Shown here: positions 1 to 8,645 of the stretch, piece after piece | Numbering within the stretch: position 1 is the first letter of the stretch | Layout of the letters: every line of letters starts with the position of its first letter | NCBI RefSeq assembly: GCF_009807035.1 | Contig: NZ_WUBI01000004.1 | Location: 496,001 to 560,000, forward strand | Source of the DNA: Paenibacillus dendrobii | GTDB taxonomy: Bacteria > Bacillota > Bacilli > Paenibacillales > Paenibacillaceae | Direction of reading: 5' to 3' | DNA length: 64,000 nucleotides | Translations under genes and position numbers: made by a program | Notes under the pieces: model-generated | Told to the model about the DNA's origin: nothing | What the model saw: the letters and a program-made list of their open reading frames with translations, nothing else | Database searches by the model: none

Positions 1-16
1 GGGAGGTGCGATAGAC

Positions 17-604
<588 letters not shown>

Positions 605-619
605 TGGTAATTTTACTTA

Positions 620-648
620 TTGCTTTTCAGTCTTGAATGTTTTATGAT
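620..648 (+). promoter_or_regulatory. Sigma-A-type promoter for rpiB-ywlG-glyA
   Basis: A -35 TTGCTT (620-625), a 17-base spacer and a -10 TATGAT (643-648) place the transcription start near 655, a few bases before the ZTP aptamer. The -35 matches only half the consensus, but spacing and location are right. Confidence 0.5.
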
Positions 649-665
649 GGGTGTGAAAAATACTC

Positions 666-783
666 GGTTCCGGTGTAACTGGCGACAGATGTGGATCAAA
701 CCACGATGGAGCACCGGAAGATACGGCCGGTCGCCTGGGCAAAAGAGCAATTCTGCGGATATCTGCGGACTGCTCTTTTTTGT
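666..783 (+). promoter_or_regulatory. ZTP (pfl) riboswitch with terminator expression platform
   Basis: The region matches the pfl/ZTP aptamer piece by piece. The outer helix CCGGTG (670-675) pairs with CACCGG (712-717). The conserved ACTGGCGACA follows the 5' strand. An inner hairpin GTGG (691-694)/CCAC (701-704) follows, and then the hallmark 3' segment CGCCTGGGCA (732-741). Directly after it AAGAGCA (743-749) pairs with TGCTCTT (771-777), followed by a T run, forming an intrinsic terminator that overlaps the end of the aptamer. In the known family, ZTP/ZMP binding (a sign of low 10-formyl-THF) blocks the terminator and turns on folate and one-carbon genes. The downstream genes are rpiB, ywlG and glyA, and glyA is a classic target. 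Confidence 0.87.
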
Positions 784-936
784 ATTTAAGTGTGGGTTCC
801 CCGCAAAGTATCCATAAGAAACCTGCGGAGAAGAGGCTTCATTTTGCGAGGTTATTTTCATCTTACCGCTCTGAAATAGGGTATAATGGTACGAGAAGTC
901 ACAATAGCACGAAATTTCAGGGAGGTATTTCAAGAG

Positions 937-1392
937 ATGAAGATTGCTGTGGGAACAGACCACGCGGGAGTGCGTTTAAAAGAAGACATCATTGCCGTCA
1001 TTCGGGAGATGGGACATGAGGTTACGGACGTAGGGTGCAGCTGTGCTGACTCTGTGGATTATCCTGACTACGCCCTGCCTGTATGCGAGCAGGTAACCTC
1101 GGGCGAGGCTGATCGCGGCATTCTGATCTGCGGAACTGGAATTGGTATGAGCATTGCAGCAAACAAGGTTCCCGGCATTCGCTGCGCACTGGTGCATGAT
1201 GTGTTTTCCGCCAAGGCGACCCGCGAGCATAACGATTCCAATGTCCTCGCGATGGGCGAACGCGTCATTGGCCCGGGCCTTGCGCAGGAAATCGTGAAGA
1301 CCTGGATCGGTACGCCGTTCAGCGGAGGTGAGCGGCATGTCGGACGCGTAAACAAAATCAAGGCCATTGAGGACCGTTATCTGCAGCATTAG
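937..1392 (+). CDS. rpiB: Ribose-5-phosphate isomerase B
   Basis: This RpiB/LacAB-family enzyme interconverts ribose 5-phosphate and ribulose 5-phosphate in the pentose phosphate pathway. The N-terminus MKIAVGTDHAG carries the substrate-binding Asp and His. The catalytic Cys lies in ILICGTGIG, followed by REHNDSNVLAMG, which binds the phosphate. At 151 residues it is normal length. The ATG at 937 is chosen because GGAGGT (921-926) lies 10 bases upstream; an in-frame extension to 886 has no ribosome site. It is the first gene after the ZTP riboswitch and starts an operon with ywlG and glyA. Ribose 5-phosphate is the precursor of PRPP and hence of ZMP, which gives a metabolic reason for its place under this switch (inference). 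Confidence 0.93.
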   Translation: MKIAVGTDHAGVRLKEDIIAVIREMGHEVTDVGCSCADSVDYPDYALPVCEQVTSGEADRGILICGTGIGMSIAANKVPGIRCALVHDVFSAKATREHNDSNVLAMGERVIGPGLAQEIVKTWIGTPFSGGERHVGRVNKIKAIEDRYLQH

Positions 1393-1404
1393 GGAGGTGT
1401 TCGT

Positions 1405-2013
1405 ATGGAAAACACCCATTCGGGTGTCCCATCGGAAGTTTCACTAAAAGAGCAAGTGTCGGTAATTTTACGCGAGCTGGCAGAGGCTGCCGCACTTGGA
1501 CCCGGCAAGGTAGTCGTTGTCGGGACCAGCACCAGTGAAGTAGCAGGACGCCGCATCGGCACTTCGGGAGCCCTTGAGGTGGCAAACGAGCTATTAGAAG
1601 GCATTGATAAGGTTCGGGGGGAATATGGCTTTGAAGTCGTATTCCAGTGCTGCGAGCATTTGAATCGTGCGCTGGTGATGGAACGCTCCTTACTGGAAAG
1701 CTTGGGTCTGACCGAAGTTGCTGCCGTTCCGGTTCCCAAGGCAGGAGGCTCCATGGCGAGTGCGGCGTACCGGTCCATGAAGAGCCCGTGTCTGGCCGAA
1801 GCCATCGAGGCTGATGCCGGCATCGACATCGGTGAAACGCTGATTGGCATGCATTTGCGGCGTGTGGCCGTTCCTTACCGTACACAGCTTCGCTATGTCG
1901 GGGAAGCGCGTGTGAATACTGCCTATACCCGGCCCAAGCTGATTGGCGGGGAGAGAGCAGTATACAGGATGGATGCTCAACCCGAAGAAGGAAACGCCCA
2001 TCTTTGCGATTAA
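1405..2013 (+). CDS. TIGR01440/UPF0340 family protein (YwlG-like)
   Basis: This 202-residue cytoplasmic protein belongs to the conserved YwlG family found beside rpiB and glyA in Bacilli. Recognisable family segments are VVVVGTSTSEVAGRRIG near residues 33-50, FQCCEHLNRALV near 76, and DIGETLIGMHLR near the C-terminus. I see no signal peptide or membrane segment. The function is not established. Its fixed place between a pentose-phosphate enzyme and serine hydroxymethyltransferase, here in one riboswitch-controlled operon, suggests a link to one-carbon or nucleotide precursor metabolism, but that is context only. The gap to rpiB is 12 bases with AGGGAGGTG upstream of the ATG. Confidence 0.85.
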   Translation: MENTHSGVPSEVSLKEQVSVILRELAEAAALGPGKVVVVGTSTSEVAGRRIGTSGALEVANELLEGIDKVRGEYGFEVVFQCCEHLNRALVMERSLLESLGLTEVAAVPVPKAGGSMASAAYRSMKSPCLAEAIEADAGIDIGETLIGMHLRRVAVPYRTQLRYVGEARVNTAYTRPKLIGGERAVYRMDAQPEEGNAHLCD

Positions 2014-2058
2014 ACAACTAAAAAAGAGAATTTATATTCAAGGGAGGAACAAGGAATT

Positions 2059-3306
2059 ATGGATCAATTGCGTAAGAAGGACCCGGCTGTACTGGATGCG
2101 ATGAATTTGGAACTGAAACGTCAGCGCAGCAACATCGAGCTGATTGCCTCGGAGAATATTGTCAGCGAAGCGGTGATGGAAGCCATGGGCTCCGTCCTGA
2201 CGAATAAATATGCGGAAGGTTACCCAGGTAAACGTTTCTATGGCGGCTGTGAGCGTGTTGACATCGTCGAGGATATTGCCCGTGACCGTGCGAAGGAATT
2301 ATTCGGCGCAGAGCATGTTAACGTTCAGCCGCATTCCGGCGCTCAAGCGAATATGGCGGTATACCTTGCTGCCCTTAAACCTGGCGATACCGTGCTTGGC
2401 ATGAACTTGGCTCATGGTGGACACCTGACGCACGGCAGCCCGGTTAACGCGTCCGGCCTTCTTTACAATTTCGTGGCCTATGGCGTTCAAGAAGACAGCT
2501 TCCTGATCGATTATGATGAAGTTCGCAAAGCTGCCTTCAAGCACCGTCCTCGTCTGATCGTTGCCGGTGCCAGCGCCTATCCGCGTGCAATTGATTTCGA
2601 AGCCTTCGCTTCCATCGCGAATGACGTGGGCGCACTGTTCATGGTCGATATGGCGCATATTGCCGGACTGGTTGCTGCAGGCGTTCATCAAAGCCCGGTG
2701 CCTCATGCTCATTTCGTTACGACCACAACGCATAAAACACTGCGCGGACCTCGTGGCGGCATGATTATGTGCAGAAAGCCATGGGCACAGGCTATCGATA
2801 AGGCCGTATTCCCGGGTTCCCAAGGCGGACCGCTGATGCATGTGATTGCATCCAAAGCTGTCGCTCTCGGTGAAGCGCTGGATCCATCCTTCAAAACCTA
2901 TGCCCAAAACGTCGTGAAAAACGCCAATGTGTTGGCTGAGACTTTGATCAGCGAAGGCTTGAACATCGTTTCCGGCGGAACAGACAACCACTTGATGCTG
3001 GTGGATACGCGCAGCGTGAATATCACTGGCAAAGAAGCGGAAAAGGTTCTGGACTCGATTGGCATCACGGTCAACAAAAATGCTATTCCTTTCGATCCAA
3101 CCAGCCCGTTTGTAACCAGCGGTATCCGGATCGGTACCCCTGCCGCTACTTCGCGGGGCATGGACGAGGATGCGATGGTAAAAATTGGCCAAATCATCGC
3201 CATGACGCTGAAACAGCCTAAGGATGACACCGTTTTGACTAAAGCTGCTGCCCTGGTGAAGGAATTGACGGATCAATATCCGCTTTACCCTGAATTGACT
3301 TACTAA
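2059..3306 (+). CDS. glyA: Serine hydroxymethyltransferase
   Basis: This PLP enzyme converts serine and tetrahydrofolate to glycine and 5,10-methylene-THF, the main entry of one-carbon units for purines and thymidylate. The PLP lysine lies in the segment TTTTHKTLRGPRGG. IELIASENIVS near residue 30, YPGKRFYGGC and VDMAHIAGLV (cofactor Asp/His) are all present. The length of 415 residues is typical. It has a good ribosome site, GGGAGGAAC, upstream of the ATG and is the last gene of the riboswitch-controlled rpiB-ywlG-glyA unit. A strong terminator follows. ZTP control fits directly: folate shortage raises ZTP, which would raise GlyA. Confidence 0.97.
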   Translation: MDQLRKKDPAVLDAMNLELKRQRSNIELIASENIVSEAVMEAMGSVLTNKYAEGYPGKRFYGGCERVDIVEDIARDRAKELFGAEHVNVQPHSGAQANMAVYLAALKPGDTVLGMNLAHGGHLTHGSPVNASGLLYNFVAYGVQEDSFLIDYDEVRKAAFKHRPRLIVAGASAYPRAIDFEAFASIANDVGALFMVDMAHIAGLVAAGVHQSPVPHAHFVTTTTHKTLRGPRGGMIMCRKPWAQAIDKAVFPGSQGGPLMHVIASKAVALGEALDPSFKTYAQNVVKNANVLAETLISEGLNIVSGGTDNHLMLVDTRSVNITGKEAEKVLDSIGITVNKNAIPFDPTSPFVTSGIRIGTPAATSRGMDEDAMVKIGQIIAMTLKQPKDDTVLTKAAALVKELTDQYPLYPELTY

Positions 3307-3340
3307 TTTAACATATTTGGACGCTTTCGATATATAGAAA

Positions 3341-3376
3341 AAAGGCTGGAGGCCTGGCCTCCAGCCTTTTTTTTAT
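3341..3376 (+). terminator. Intrinsic terminator after glyA
   Basis: A 14-base perfect stem, AAAGGCTGGAGGCC (3341-3354) against GGCCTCCAGCCTTT (3356-3369), is followed by a run of T. It ends the rpiB-ywlG-glyA transcript. Confidence 0.9.
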
Positions 3377-3600
3377 AGTCATTTCGGGGACATCGTGCCC
3401 TTACAAACATCAGATAGCCTTTTCCCATGAAAGTCCCGTTGTCACAAAAGGTTTAATTTGCGGCATATTATGGCGAAAATAAACATGTCTTATGTAAATG
3501 AATTGAAATAGAGAAGCATCCGCTCATTAAGAATAGGGCAAGCAGGATAAGGGTGAAACAAGCTTTAATTCATTTTATGTAGGTGCAATTTCATTTCAGG
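3377..3600 (+). other. Intergenic stretch glyA-upp, no gene seen
   Basis: AT-rich non-coding sequence between the glyA terminator and the upp promoter. I see no convincing ORF with a ribosome site, no repeat and no recognisable riboswitch. No PyrR-like leader was recognised. Confidence 0.5.
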
Positions 3601-3603
3601 GAA

Positions 3604-3612
3604 TGATATAAT
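3604..3612 (+). promoter_or_regulatory. Extended -10 promoter for upp
   Basis: TGATATAAT at 3604-3612 is a perfect extended -10 element (TG, one base, TATAAT). There is no strong -35 at the usual distance, which extended -10 promoters tolerate. It would give a leader of about 85 bases before the upp start. Confidence 0.4.
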
Positions 3613-3701
3613 AAACAGGATTTGTGTACCTGCACGTATTTGCGCAAGGCAAAACCGGCACTGGCAGCACTAAGACTTACAATTACCGGAGGGACAAAAC
3701 A

Positions 3702-4331
3702 ATGGGAAAACTGGTGATTTGTGATCACCCTTTGATTCAACACAAGCTGACATTTATCCGTGATGTGCGGACAAACACAAAGGATTTTCGTGAACTTGTA
3801 GATGAGGTTGCTTCTTTGATGGCTTATGAGATTACACGTGAGGTTCCACTTGAAACGGTTAAGGTCCAAACACCTGTAGCCGAAATGGACGGCAAGGTTC
3901 TCGCCGGACGCATGCTTGGGCTTATCCCGATTTTGCGTGCGGGTCTTGGCATGCTCGACGGGATGCTAAAACTGATCCCTGCAGCGAAAGTAGGGCATGT
4001 CGGCCTGTTCCGTGACCCTGAAACGCTGCAGCCCGTAGAATACTACACCAAGCTGCCTACAGATGTAACTGAGCGCGAGCTGATTGTGATCGATCCGATG
4101 CTGGCTACTGGCGGATCGGCGATTGCGGCGATTGACGTGCTGAAAAAACGCGGTTGCACCCAGATTAAGATGATGAATCTGATCGCTGCCCCAGAGGGTG
4201 TTAGAGCGGTACAGGAAGCTCATCCTGATGTGGACATCTATGTTGCTGCTCTCGACGAAAAATTGGACGACCATGGATATATCGTACCGGGTCTTGGTGA
4301 CGCGGGAGACCGTCTATACGGAACCAAGTGA
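3702..4331 (+). CDS. upp: Uracil phosphoribosyltransferase
   Basis: This pyrimidine-salvage enzyme forms UMP from uracil and PRPP. At 209 residues it matches the family. The PRPP-binding loop is in DPMLATGGSA, the start MGKLVICDHPLIQHKLT is typical, and the uracil-binding C-terminal segment ends in GLGDAGDRLYGTK. The ATG at 3702 is chosen over an in-frame upstream start because CCGGAGGGA lies about 8 bases before it and the family start aligns there. It is followed after 21 bases by the UDP-GlcNAc epimerase gene and probably co-transcribed with it. Confidence 0.96.
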   Translation: MGKLVICDHPLIQHKLTFIRDVRTNTKDFRELVDEVASLMAYEITREVPLETVKVQTPVAEMDGKVLAGRMLGLIPILRAGLGMLDGMLKLIPAAKVGHVGLFRDPETLQPVEYYTKLPTDVTERELIVIDPMLATGGSAIAAIDVLKKRGCTQIKMMNLIAAPEGVRAVQEAHPDVDIYVAALDEKLDDHGYIVPGLGDAGDRLYGTK

Positions 4332-4352
4332 AGCGAAAAGAGGGTATAACTC

Positions 4353-5513
4353 ATGTCTAAAATAAAAGTAATGACCATTTTCGGGGTGCGCCCGGAAGCC
4401 ATTAAGATGGCTCCGCTCATTCTGGAACTGGAAAAACATCCCGAGCATATCGAATCGGTGGTCTGCGTTACCGCGCAGCACCGCCAAATGCTGGATCAGG
4501 TGTTGGAAGTTTTCAAAATTACGCCGGATTACGATCTGGATGTCATGAAGGACCGCCAGACGCTGAATGAAATTACCATCCGCGTGCTGGAAGGGCTGGA
4601 GCCTGTTCTGCGTGAAGCGAAGCCGGATATCGTACTGGTGCATGGGGATACGTTAACGACCTTCCTGGCCAGCTATGCATCGTTCCTGCAGCAGATTCAA
4701 GTAGGACATGTGGAGGCGGGACTACGCACCTGGAACAAGCTTTCTCCTTATCCCGAAGAGATGAATCGGCAGCTTACGGGCGTTCTTGCGGATCTTCACT
4801 TTGCGCCAACCGAATGGTCTGCGGGCAATTTGAAAAAAGAGAATAAAAATGAATCAAGAATATATGTCACAGGCAACACGGTGACCGATGTGTTTCAATA
4901 TACCGTACGGCCTGACTACCACCATCCCGTACTAGACTGGGCCGCAGGCAAAAGGCTTGTTCTCATGACGGCCCATCGCCGGGAATCCCAGGGTGAACCG
5001 CATATGAATATTTTCCGGGCTGTCAAGCGGATTGCCGACGAGTTTGAGGACATTGCCATCGTTTACCCGGTGCATCCGAGTCCGGCAGTCAAAGAACCAG
5101 CACATGCTGTACTGGGCGGACATCCTAGAATCAAACTAATTGAGCCGCTGGATGTCGTGGACCTGCATAATTTCTATCCTCATACCCATTTGATTCTGAC
5201 GGATTCCGGCGGACTCCAGGAAGAAGCCCCTTCTTATGGCGTTCCTGTACTTGTGCTCCGTGATACGACCGAGCGTCCGGAAGGAATAGATGCCGGTACA
5301 CTCGAACTGGTAGGAACGGATGAAGAGACCGTTTACGAGCGCACCAAAAAATTGCTCAGCGATCAGGCCCTTTACGACTCGATGAGCGGGGCGGCAAATC
5401 CGTATGGAGACGGCAAAGCTTCAGAACGGATAGTTCAGGCGATTTTGCATCATTTTGGCATCAAAAACGAGCGTCCAGAACAATTTCACAGAAAGTTCAC
5501 AAAGGAAAGTTAA
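4353..5513 (+). CDS. wecB: UDP-N-acetylglucosamine 2-epimerase (non-hydrolysing)
   Basis: This WecB/MnaA enzyme interconverts UDP-GlcNAc and UDP-ManNAc in the cytoplasm. The 386-residue chain has the GT-B-like fold markers: IFGVRPEAIKMAPLI at the N-terminus, HGDTLTTFLAS, HVEAGLRT, PEEMNRQLTG, and TDSGGLQEEAPSYGVPVLVLRDTTERPEG in the nucleotide-binding half. UDP-ManNAc is the donor for TagA (28129) and thus for the ManNAc-containing wall polymer that CsaB pyruvylates and SLH proteins bind. This gene therefore feeds the surface cluster at 25-45 kb although it sits beside upp and the atp operon. Confidence 0.94.
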   Translation: MSKIKVMTIFGVRPEAIKMAPLILELEKHPEHIESVVCVTAQHRQMLDQVLEVFKITPDYDLDVMKDRQTLNEITIRVLEGLEPVLREAKPDIVLVHGDTLTTFLASYASFLQQIQVGHVEAGLRTWNKLSPYPEEMNRQLTGVLADLHFAPTEWSAGNLKKENKNESRIYVTGNTVTDVFQYTVRPDYHHPVLDWAAGKRLVLMTAHRRESQGEPHMNIFRAVKRIADEFEDIAIVYPVHPSPAVKEPAHAVLGGHPRIKLIEPLDVVDLHNFYPHTHLILTDSGGLQEEAPSYGVPVLVLRDTTERPEGIDAGTLELVGTDEETVYERTKKLLSDQALYDSMSGAANPYGDGKASERIVQAILHHFGIKNERPEQFHRKFTKES

Positions 5514-5633
5514 GCCATATTCTTAGGGCTAAGAGTACAGCATACAGTTAAACTGTACGGTTTACACGGTTTTGAAGCGTTTTGCTGTGATTATTTTCAT
5601 AGTTTCAGGCTGAAATGACATGCATTCGCTCAA

Positions 5634-5663
5634 TTGACAAACTCTTGTGACATTCAGTAAAAT
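5634..5663 (+). promoter_or_regulatory. Sigma-A-type promoter of the atp operon
   Basis: A perfect -35 TTGACA (5634-5639), an 18-base spacer and a -10 TAAAAT (5658-5663) lie just before atpZ. The predicted start near 5670 rules out the longer in-frame atpZ start at 5647 and supports the ATG at 5692. Confidence 0.65.
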
Positions 5664-5691
5664 GAACTGGGATTATGAGGGTGGACTGAAA

Positions 5692-5946
5692 ATGAGTAAA
5701 CCTGAAAAGCCGCTAAAAACCAATAAAAACAATGCAAGCCCTATGAAATATATGGGACTTGTAAGCGCAATCGGAATTGACCTGGCAGCATGCACTTTGG
5801 GGGGCTTTTATCTGGGCTCCTGGCTGGACAAGGTTTTGGGAGGACCAGGACTGTGGATCGCCTTTGGCGTTCTGCTTGGGCTCCTGATCGGCGGCGTAAG
5901 CGTTTTTATGATCACCAAGGCAGTCATGGGGGAAAGTGATGAATGA
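5692..5946 (+). CDS. atpZ: AtpZ/AtpI-family membrane protein of ATP synthase operon
   Basis: This small protein of 84 residues has two predicted membrane segments, roughly residues 20-42 and 50-72, with a glycine-rich hairpin (GGFYLGSWLDKVLGGPGLW). This is the AtpZ pattern seen at the head of many atp operons. In other bacteria AtpZ/AtpI act in assembly of the c-ring or in Mg2+/Ca2+ transport; which applies here is unknown. The start at 5692 is supported by GAGGGTGG about 8 bases upstream and by the promoter position. Its end overlaps the start of atpI, suggesting coupled translation. Confidence 0.75.
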   Translation: MSKPEKPLKTNKNNASPMKYMGLVSAIGIDLAACTLGGFYLGSWLDKVLGGPGLWIAFGVLLGLLIGGVSVFMITKAVMGESDE

Positions 5947-6316
5947 ATTATGGAAATACCGCAGGGTATTGACCAGAACCACACTTTATTTCCTGGCCCT
6001 TTGCTTTTTGGGTGCTGCTGTCTTTCCGCAATACCGGAGCATTGCGCTAGGTATGGTGCTTGGCTCCAGCGTAAGTTTGCTTAACAGCTTTTATCTGGGG
6101 TACAAGGTGCAGAAAGTGTTGGATACTGTCACCGGCGGAGAAGGTAAAAAGGTGAATATGGGGTTTATGACCCGCGCTGCCATAAGCGTGCTGGCCGTTG
6201 TAGTGGCTTATCAGAAGCCGGAGACGTTCAATCTTTACGCTGTTGCAGCTACCCTGATCTTATCGCAGTTCCTTCTCTTATTCATAGGAATTCGATTGTC
6301 TCGTAAGGAAGAGTAG
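5936..6316 (+). CDS. atpI: ATP synthase subunit I (AtpI)
   Basis: This hydrophobic protein of 126 residues has about four membrane segments and sits second in the operon, before atpB, where AtpI always lies. AtpI proteins help assemble the c-ring. The start is GTG (5936) or the adjacent ATG (5939), both behind GGGGGAAA and both overlapping the 3' end of atpZ. Sequence is poorly conserved in this family, so the call rests mainly on position, size and topology. Confidence 0.8.
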   Translation: MMNELWKYRRVLTRTTLYFLALCFLGAAVFPQYRSIALGMVLGSSVSLLNSFYLGYKVQKVLDTVTGGEGKKVNMGFMTRAAISVLAVVVAYQKPETFNLYAVAATLILSQFLLLFIGIRLSRKEE

Positions 6317-6347
6317 ATTGTTCAACTGAGAAAGGGGTGAGAAAAAC

Positions 6348-7157
6348 ATGCATAAATCACCGATTATTGAATTGGGCGGCATTCCATTTGACCTTTCCAT
6401 TATCCTGATGCTCATCGTGACATGTATTGTCGTCTTCGTGATTGCCAAGTTGGCAACCCGAAATCTGTCTGTGGAAAATCCGGGCAAACTGCAAAACTTC
6501 ATGGAATGGGCAGTTGAATTCGTTCAAGGCCTGATTTCGAGTACGATGGACTGGAAAAAAGGGAAGCACTTCTTGTCTCTTGGCCTCACGTTCATCATGT
6601 TCATCTTCGTAGCGAACTTGCTGGGTTTACCGTTTGGTATCGTCACTGATTACCATGATGCGAGCCATGCTCACATCTTCGGTAAGGAGATCACATCCGT
6701 GACGGAAGAGTTTGCGAAACATCCGGATGTTGAAGAAGTTGGAGTTGCTTGGTGGAAATCGCCGACGGCCGACGCTTCGGTAACGATGGCACTGGCTTTG
6801 ATTGTCTTCCTGCTGTCGCATTTCCTCGGAATAACGAAGAATACGAAGAGTTATTTTAAACACTATTTCCAGCCGTACTGGTTCTTCTTCCCGATCAACG
6901 TCATCGAACAGTTCGCTAAACTGCTCACGCAGGGCATGCGTCTATTCGGTAACATTTTCGCGGGTGAAGTTCTGATCTCCGTATTGCTGAAATTGACAGC
7001 GCTTGGCGCTGTGGGCTGGGTTGCTTCCGCACTCGGACTCGTTGTTTGGCAGGGCTTCAGTATTTTCGTCGGCGCCATTCAGGCCTTCGTCTTTACGATC
7101 CTGACCATGGTGTACATCTCGCAAATGATCGAGACGCACGACGAACACGAACATTAG
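6348..7157 (+). CDS. atpB: F-type ATP synthase subunit a
   Basis: Subunit a (269 residues) forms the proton half-channels of Fo next to the c-ring. The essential Arg is in the helix segment LLTQGMRLFGNIFAGE, and the last helix IQAFVFTILTMVYISQM is typical. There are five to six membrane helices, with a charged loop between the first and second. A good ribosome site, AAAGGGGTGAG, precedes the ATG. It is followed by an 86-base gap that contains small hairpins before atpE. Confidence 0.97.
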   Translation: MHKSPIIELGGIPFDLSIILMLIVTCIVVFVIAKLATRNLSVENPGKLQNFMEWAVEFVQGLISSTMDWKKGKHFLSLGLTFIMFIFVANLLGLPFGIVTDYHDASHAHIFGKEITSVTEEFAKHPDVEEVGVAWWKSPTADASVTMALALIVFLLSHFLGITKNTKSYFKHYFQPYWFFFPINVIEQFAKLLTQGMRLFGNIFAGEVLISVLLKLTALGAVGWVASALGLVVWQGFSIFVGAIQAFVFTILTMVYISQMIETHDEHEH

Positions 7158-7243
7158 CTTCAACAGTTAAGCTGAAGCAATGCTTCACTCTTAACTAAAA
7201 CATAAATTCTAACAAATACACATCTCTAAGGAGGATTTTACAA
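7158..7243 (+). other. atpB-atpE spacer with small hairpins before the c-subunit start
   Basis: The spacer holds AGCTTCA pairing with TGAAGC and, overlapping it, GAAGC-AAT-GCTTC. It then turns into an unstructured A/T-rich stretch ending in TAAGGAGG before the atpE ATG. An open, A/T-rich translation initiation region upstream of atpE resembles the enhancer described in E. coli for making many c subunits. This is an analogy, not proof. Confidence 0.4.
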
Positions 7244-7468
7244 ATGGGAGTTTGGGCATTTTTGGCAGCTGCTATCGCAGTAGGTTTGGGCGCACTTGGC
7301 GCAGGTATTGGTAACGGTTTGATCGTAAGTAAGACAGTTGAAGGTATCGCTCGTCAACCAGAAGCGAAATCCACGCTTCAAACAACAATGTTTATCGGTG
7401 TAGGTCTGGTCGAAGCCCTTCCAATCATCGGTGTAGTACTCGCGTTCTTGTTCTACGCAGGAGCATAA
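7244..7468 (+). CDS. atpE: F-type ATP synthase subunit c
   Basis: This proteolipid of 74 residues forms two helices with the polar loop RQPE (residues 37-40). The proton-binding carboxylate is Glu57 in VGLVEALP. The glycine-rich first helix (GLGALGAGIGNG) is normal. Residues around Glu57 lack the Ser/Thr and Gln ligands of sodium-binding c subunits, so the enzyme is predicted to be proton-coupled. TAAGGAGG gives very strong initiation, fitting the 10 or so copies needed per enzyme. A terminator-like hairpin follows. Confidence 0.97.
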   Translation: MGVWAFLAAAIAVGLGALGAGIGNGLIVSKTVEGIARQPEAKSTLQTTMFIGVGLVEALPIIGVVLAFLFYAGA

Positions 7469-7493
7469 TTTAAAACGAGCAAGGTTTGGCGGG

Positions 7494-7523
7494 GAAGGCC
7501 ACGGCCATCCGCGCCTTCTTTTT
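7494..7523 (+). terminator. Terminator-like hairpin inside the atp operon, after atpE
   Basis: GAAGGC (7494-7499) pairs with GCCTTC (7513-7518), with a GC-rich interior, and five T follow. It looks like an intrinsic terminator although the operon continues with atpF 78 bases later. It may be a partial terminator that lowers b, delta and downstream subunits relative to c. Confidence 0.5.
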
Positions 7524-7595
7524 AGCCGTCAGAATGATTCTTTCGGAAGCGAGAGTGAACGGCAGTGTACGTGCACCGGAAAGGAGTGACTAGAT

Positions 7596-8084
7596 TTGAG
7601 TATTAACATCGCGTCTTTTGTACTCGCGTTAATCGCATTTGTGATTTTGTATCTGCTTCTCAACAAGTATGCTTTCGGACCGCTCTTTTCCATCATGGAA
7701 AAACGCCGCGAGCTGGTGATGCAGCAAATGAACGAAGCATCGCAAACCCGTGATCAGGCAGTCGCTTATGTAGAGGAGCAAAAACAAGCTCTCGAGGCGG
7801 CTCGCAAGGAAGCATACGAAATTATCGAACAATCCAAACAAACGAGCAGCAAACAGGCTGATCAGTTGATGGCACAAGCGAAGGAAGAAGCGTCCCGCAT
7901 CAAAGAAGAAGCGGTTCGCGACATCGCAAGCGAAAAGAACAAGGCGGTTCAGGAACTGCGCAACGAAGTGGGCGCCGTGTCTGTGAAGATCGCTTCCAAG
8001 CTGCTTGAAAAAGAAGTGAGCAGCAACAATGTACAGGAAGAGCTCGTGGACCAATACCTTAAAGAGGTAGGGGGCAGACCATGA
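7596..8084 (+). CDS. atpF: F-type ATP synthase subunit b
   Basis: Subunit b (162 residues) is the peripheral stalk. One N-terminal membrane helix (about residues 5-25) is followed by a long, highly charged Ala/Glu/Lys/Gln helix that dimerises. The segment KYAFGPLFSIMEKRRELV marks the membrane exit. The start is TTG at 7596 with AAGGAGTGA ending seven bases upstream. The weak start codon may help keep b at two copies. It overlaps atpH by four bases (ATGA), so the two are translationally coupled. Confidence 0.95.
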   Translation: MSINIASFVLALIAFVILYLLLNKYAFGPLFSIMEKRRELVMQQMNEASQTRDQAVAYVEEQKQALEAARKEAYEIIEQSKQTSSKQADQLMAQAKEEASRIKEEAVRDIASEKNKAVQELRNEVGAVSVKIASKLLEKEVSSNNVQEELVDQYLKEVGGRP

Positions 8085-8629
8085 GCCGGGACACAATAGC
8101 AGCCAAGCGTTACGCAAAGGCGCTGTTTGAAGTGGCTGCACAGCAGCAGAAGACGCTGGAAGTGGAACAGGAACTGAAGGCTGTCGTGGAAGCCATTGCG
8201 GCGAGCGATGATGTGCAGAAGTTTATCTCCACACCCAACATTTCCGAATCAGTGAAACTGGATGTGCTGAAGAGAGCCCTTCAAGAGAAAGTATCCCAGC
8301 CGGTCATCAATACCATTGAACTGCTCATTGAGCGGGGCAGAGCTGATACCCTTTCGGATCTTCTGGATAGCTATATCCGGATCGAAGGCGAAAGCCTCGG
8401 CATTGCGGATGCTATGGTGTACTCCACTTATCCGCTGAGTGAGCAGGAGCAGGAGGCCGTTGCTGCACAATTTGGAGCCTTGGCTAACAAGAAAATTCGC
8501 GTGAACAACGTGGTTGATAAAAGTCTGCTCGGCGGCGTGAAAGTCATCATCGGCGATATGCTGTATGACGGCAGTCTGGCAGGGAAACTGGAACGGCTTG
8601 AAAAGTCTTTTATTAGACAAGCACAGTAG
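8081..8629 (+). CDS. atpH: F-type ATP synthase subunit delta
   Basis: Subunit delta (182 residues) links F1 to the b stalk. The N-terminal helical bundle begins AAKRYAKALFEVA. The C-terminal family signature is seen in NNVVDKSLLGGVKVIIGDMLYDGSLAGKLERL. It starts within the atpF stop codon (ATGA overlap), so ribosomes probably pass directly from b to delta. Confidence 0.96.
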   Translation: MSRDTIAAKRYAKALFEVAAQQQKTLEVEQELKAVVEAIAASDDVQKFISTPNISESVKLDVLKRALQEKVSQPVINTIELLIERGRADTLSDLLDSYIRIEGESLGIADAMVYSTYPLSEQEQEAVAAQFGALANKKIRVNNVVDKSLLGGVKVIIGDMLYDGSLAGKLERLEKSFIRQAQ

Positions 8630-8645
8630 ATAGGGGTGAAGACAC

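Noticed and set aside
620..817. Reading frame across the ZTP riboswitch
   Set aside because: It runs through the aptamer and terminator and has no ribosome site; the RNA explanation is far stronger.
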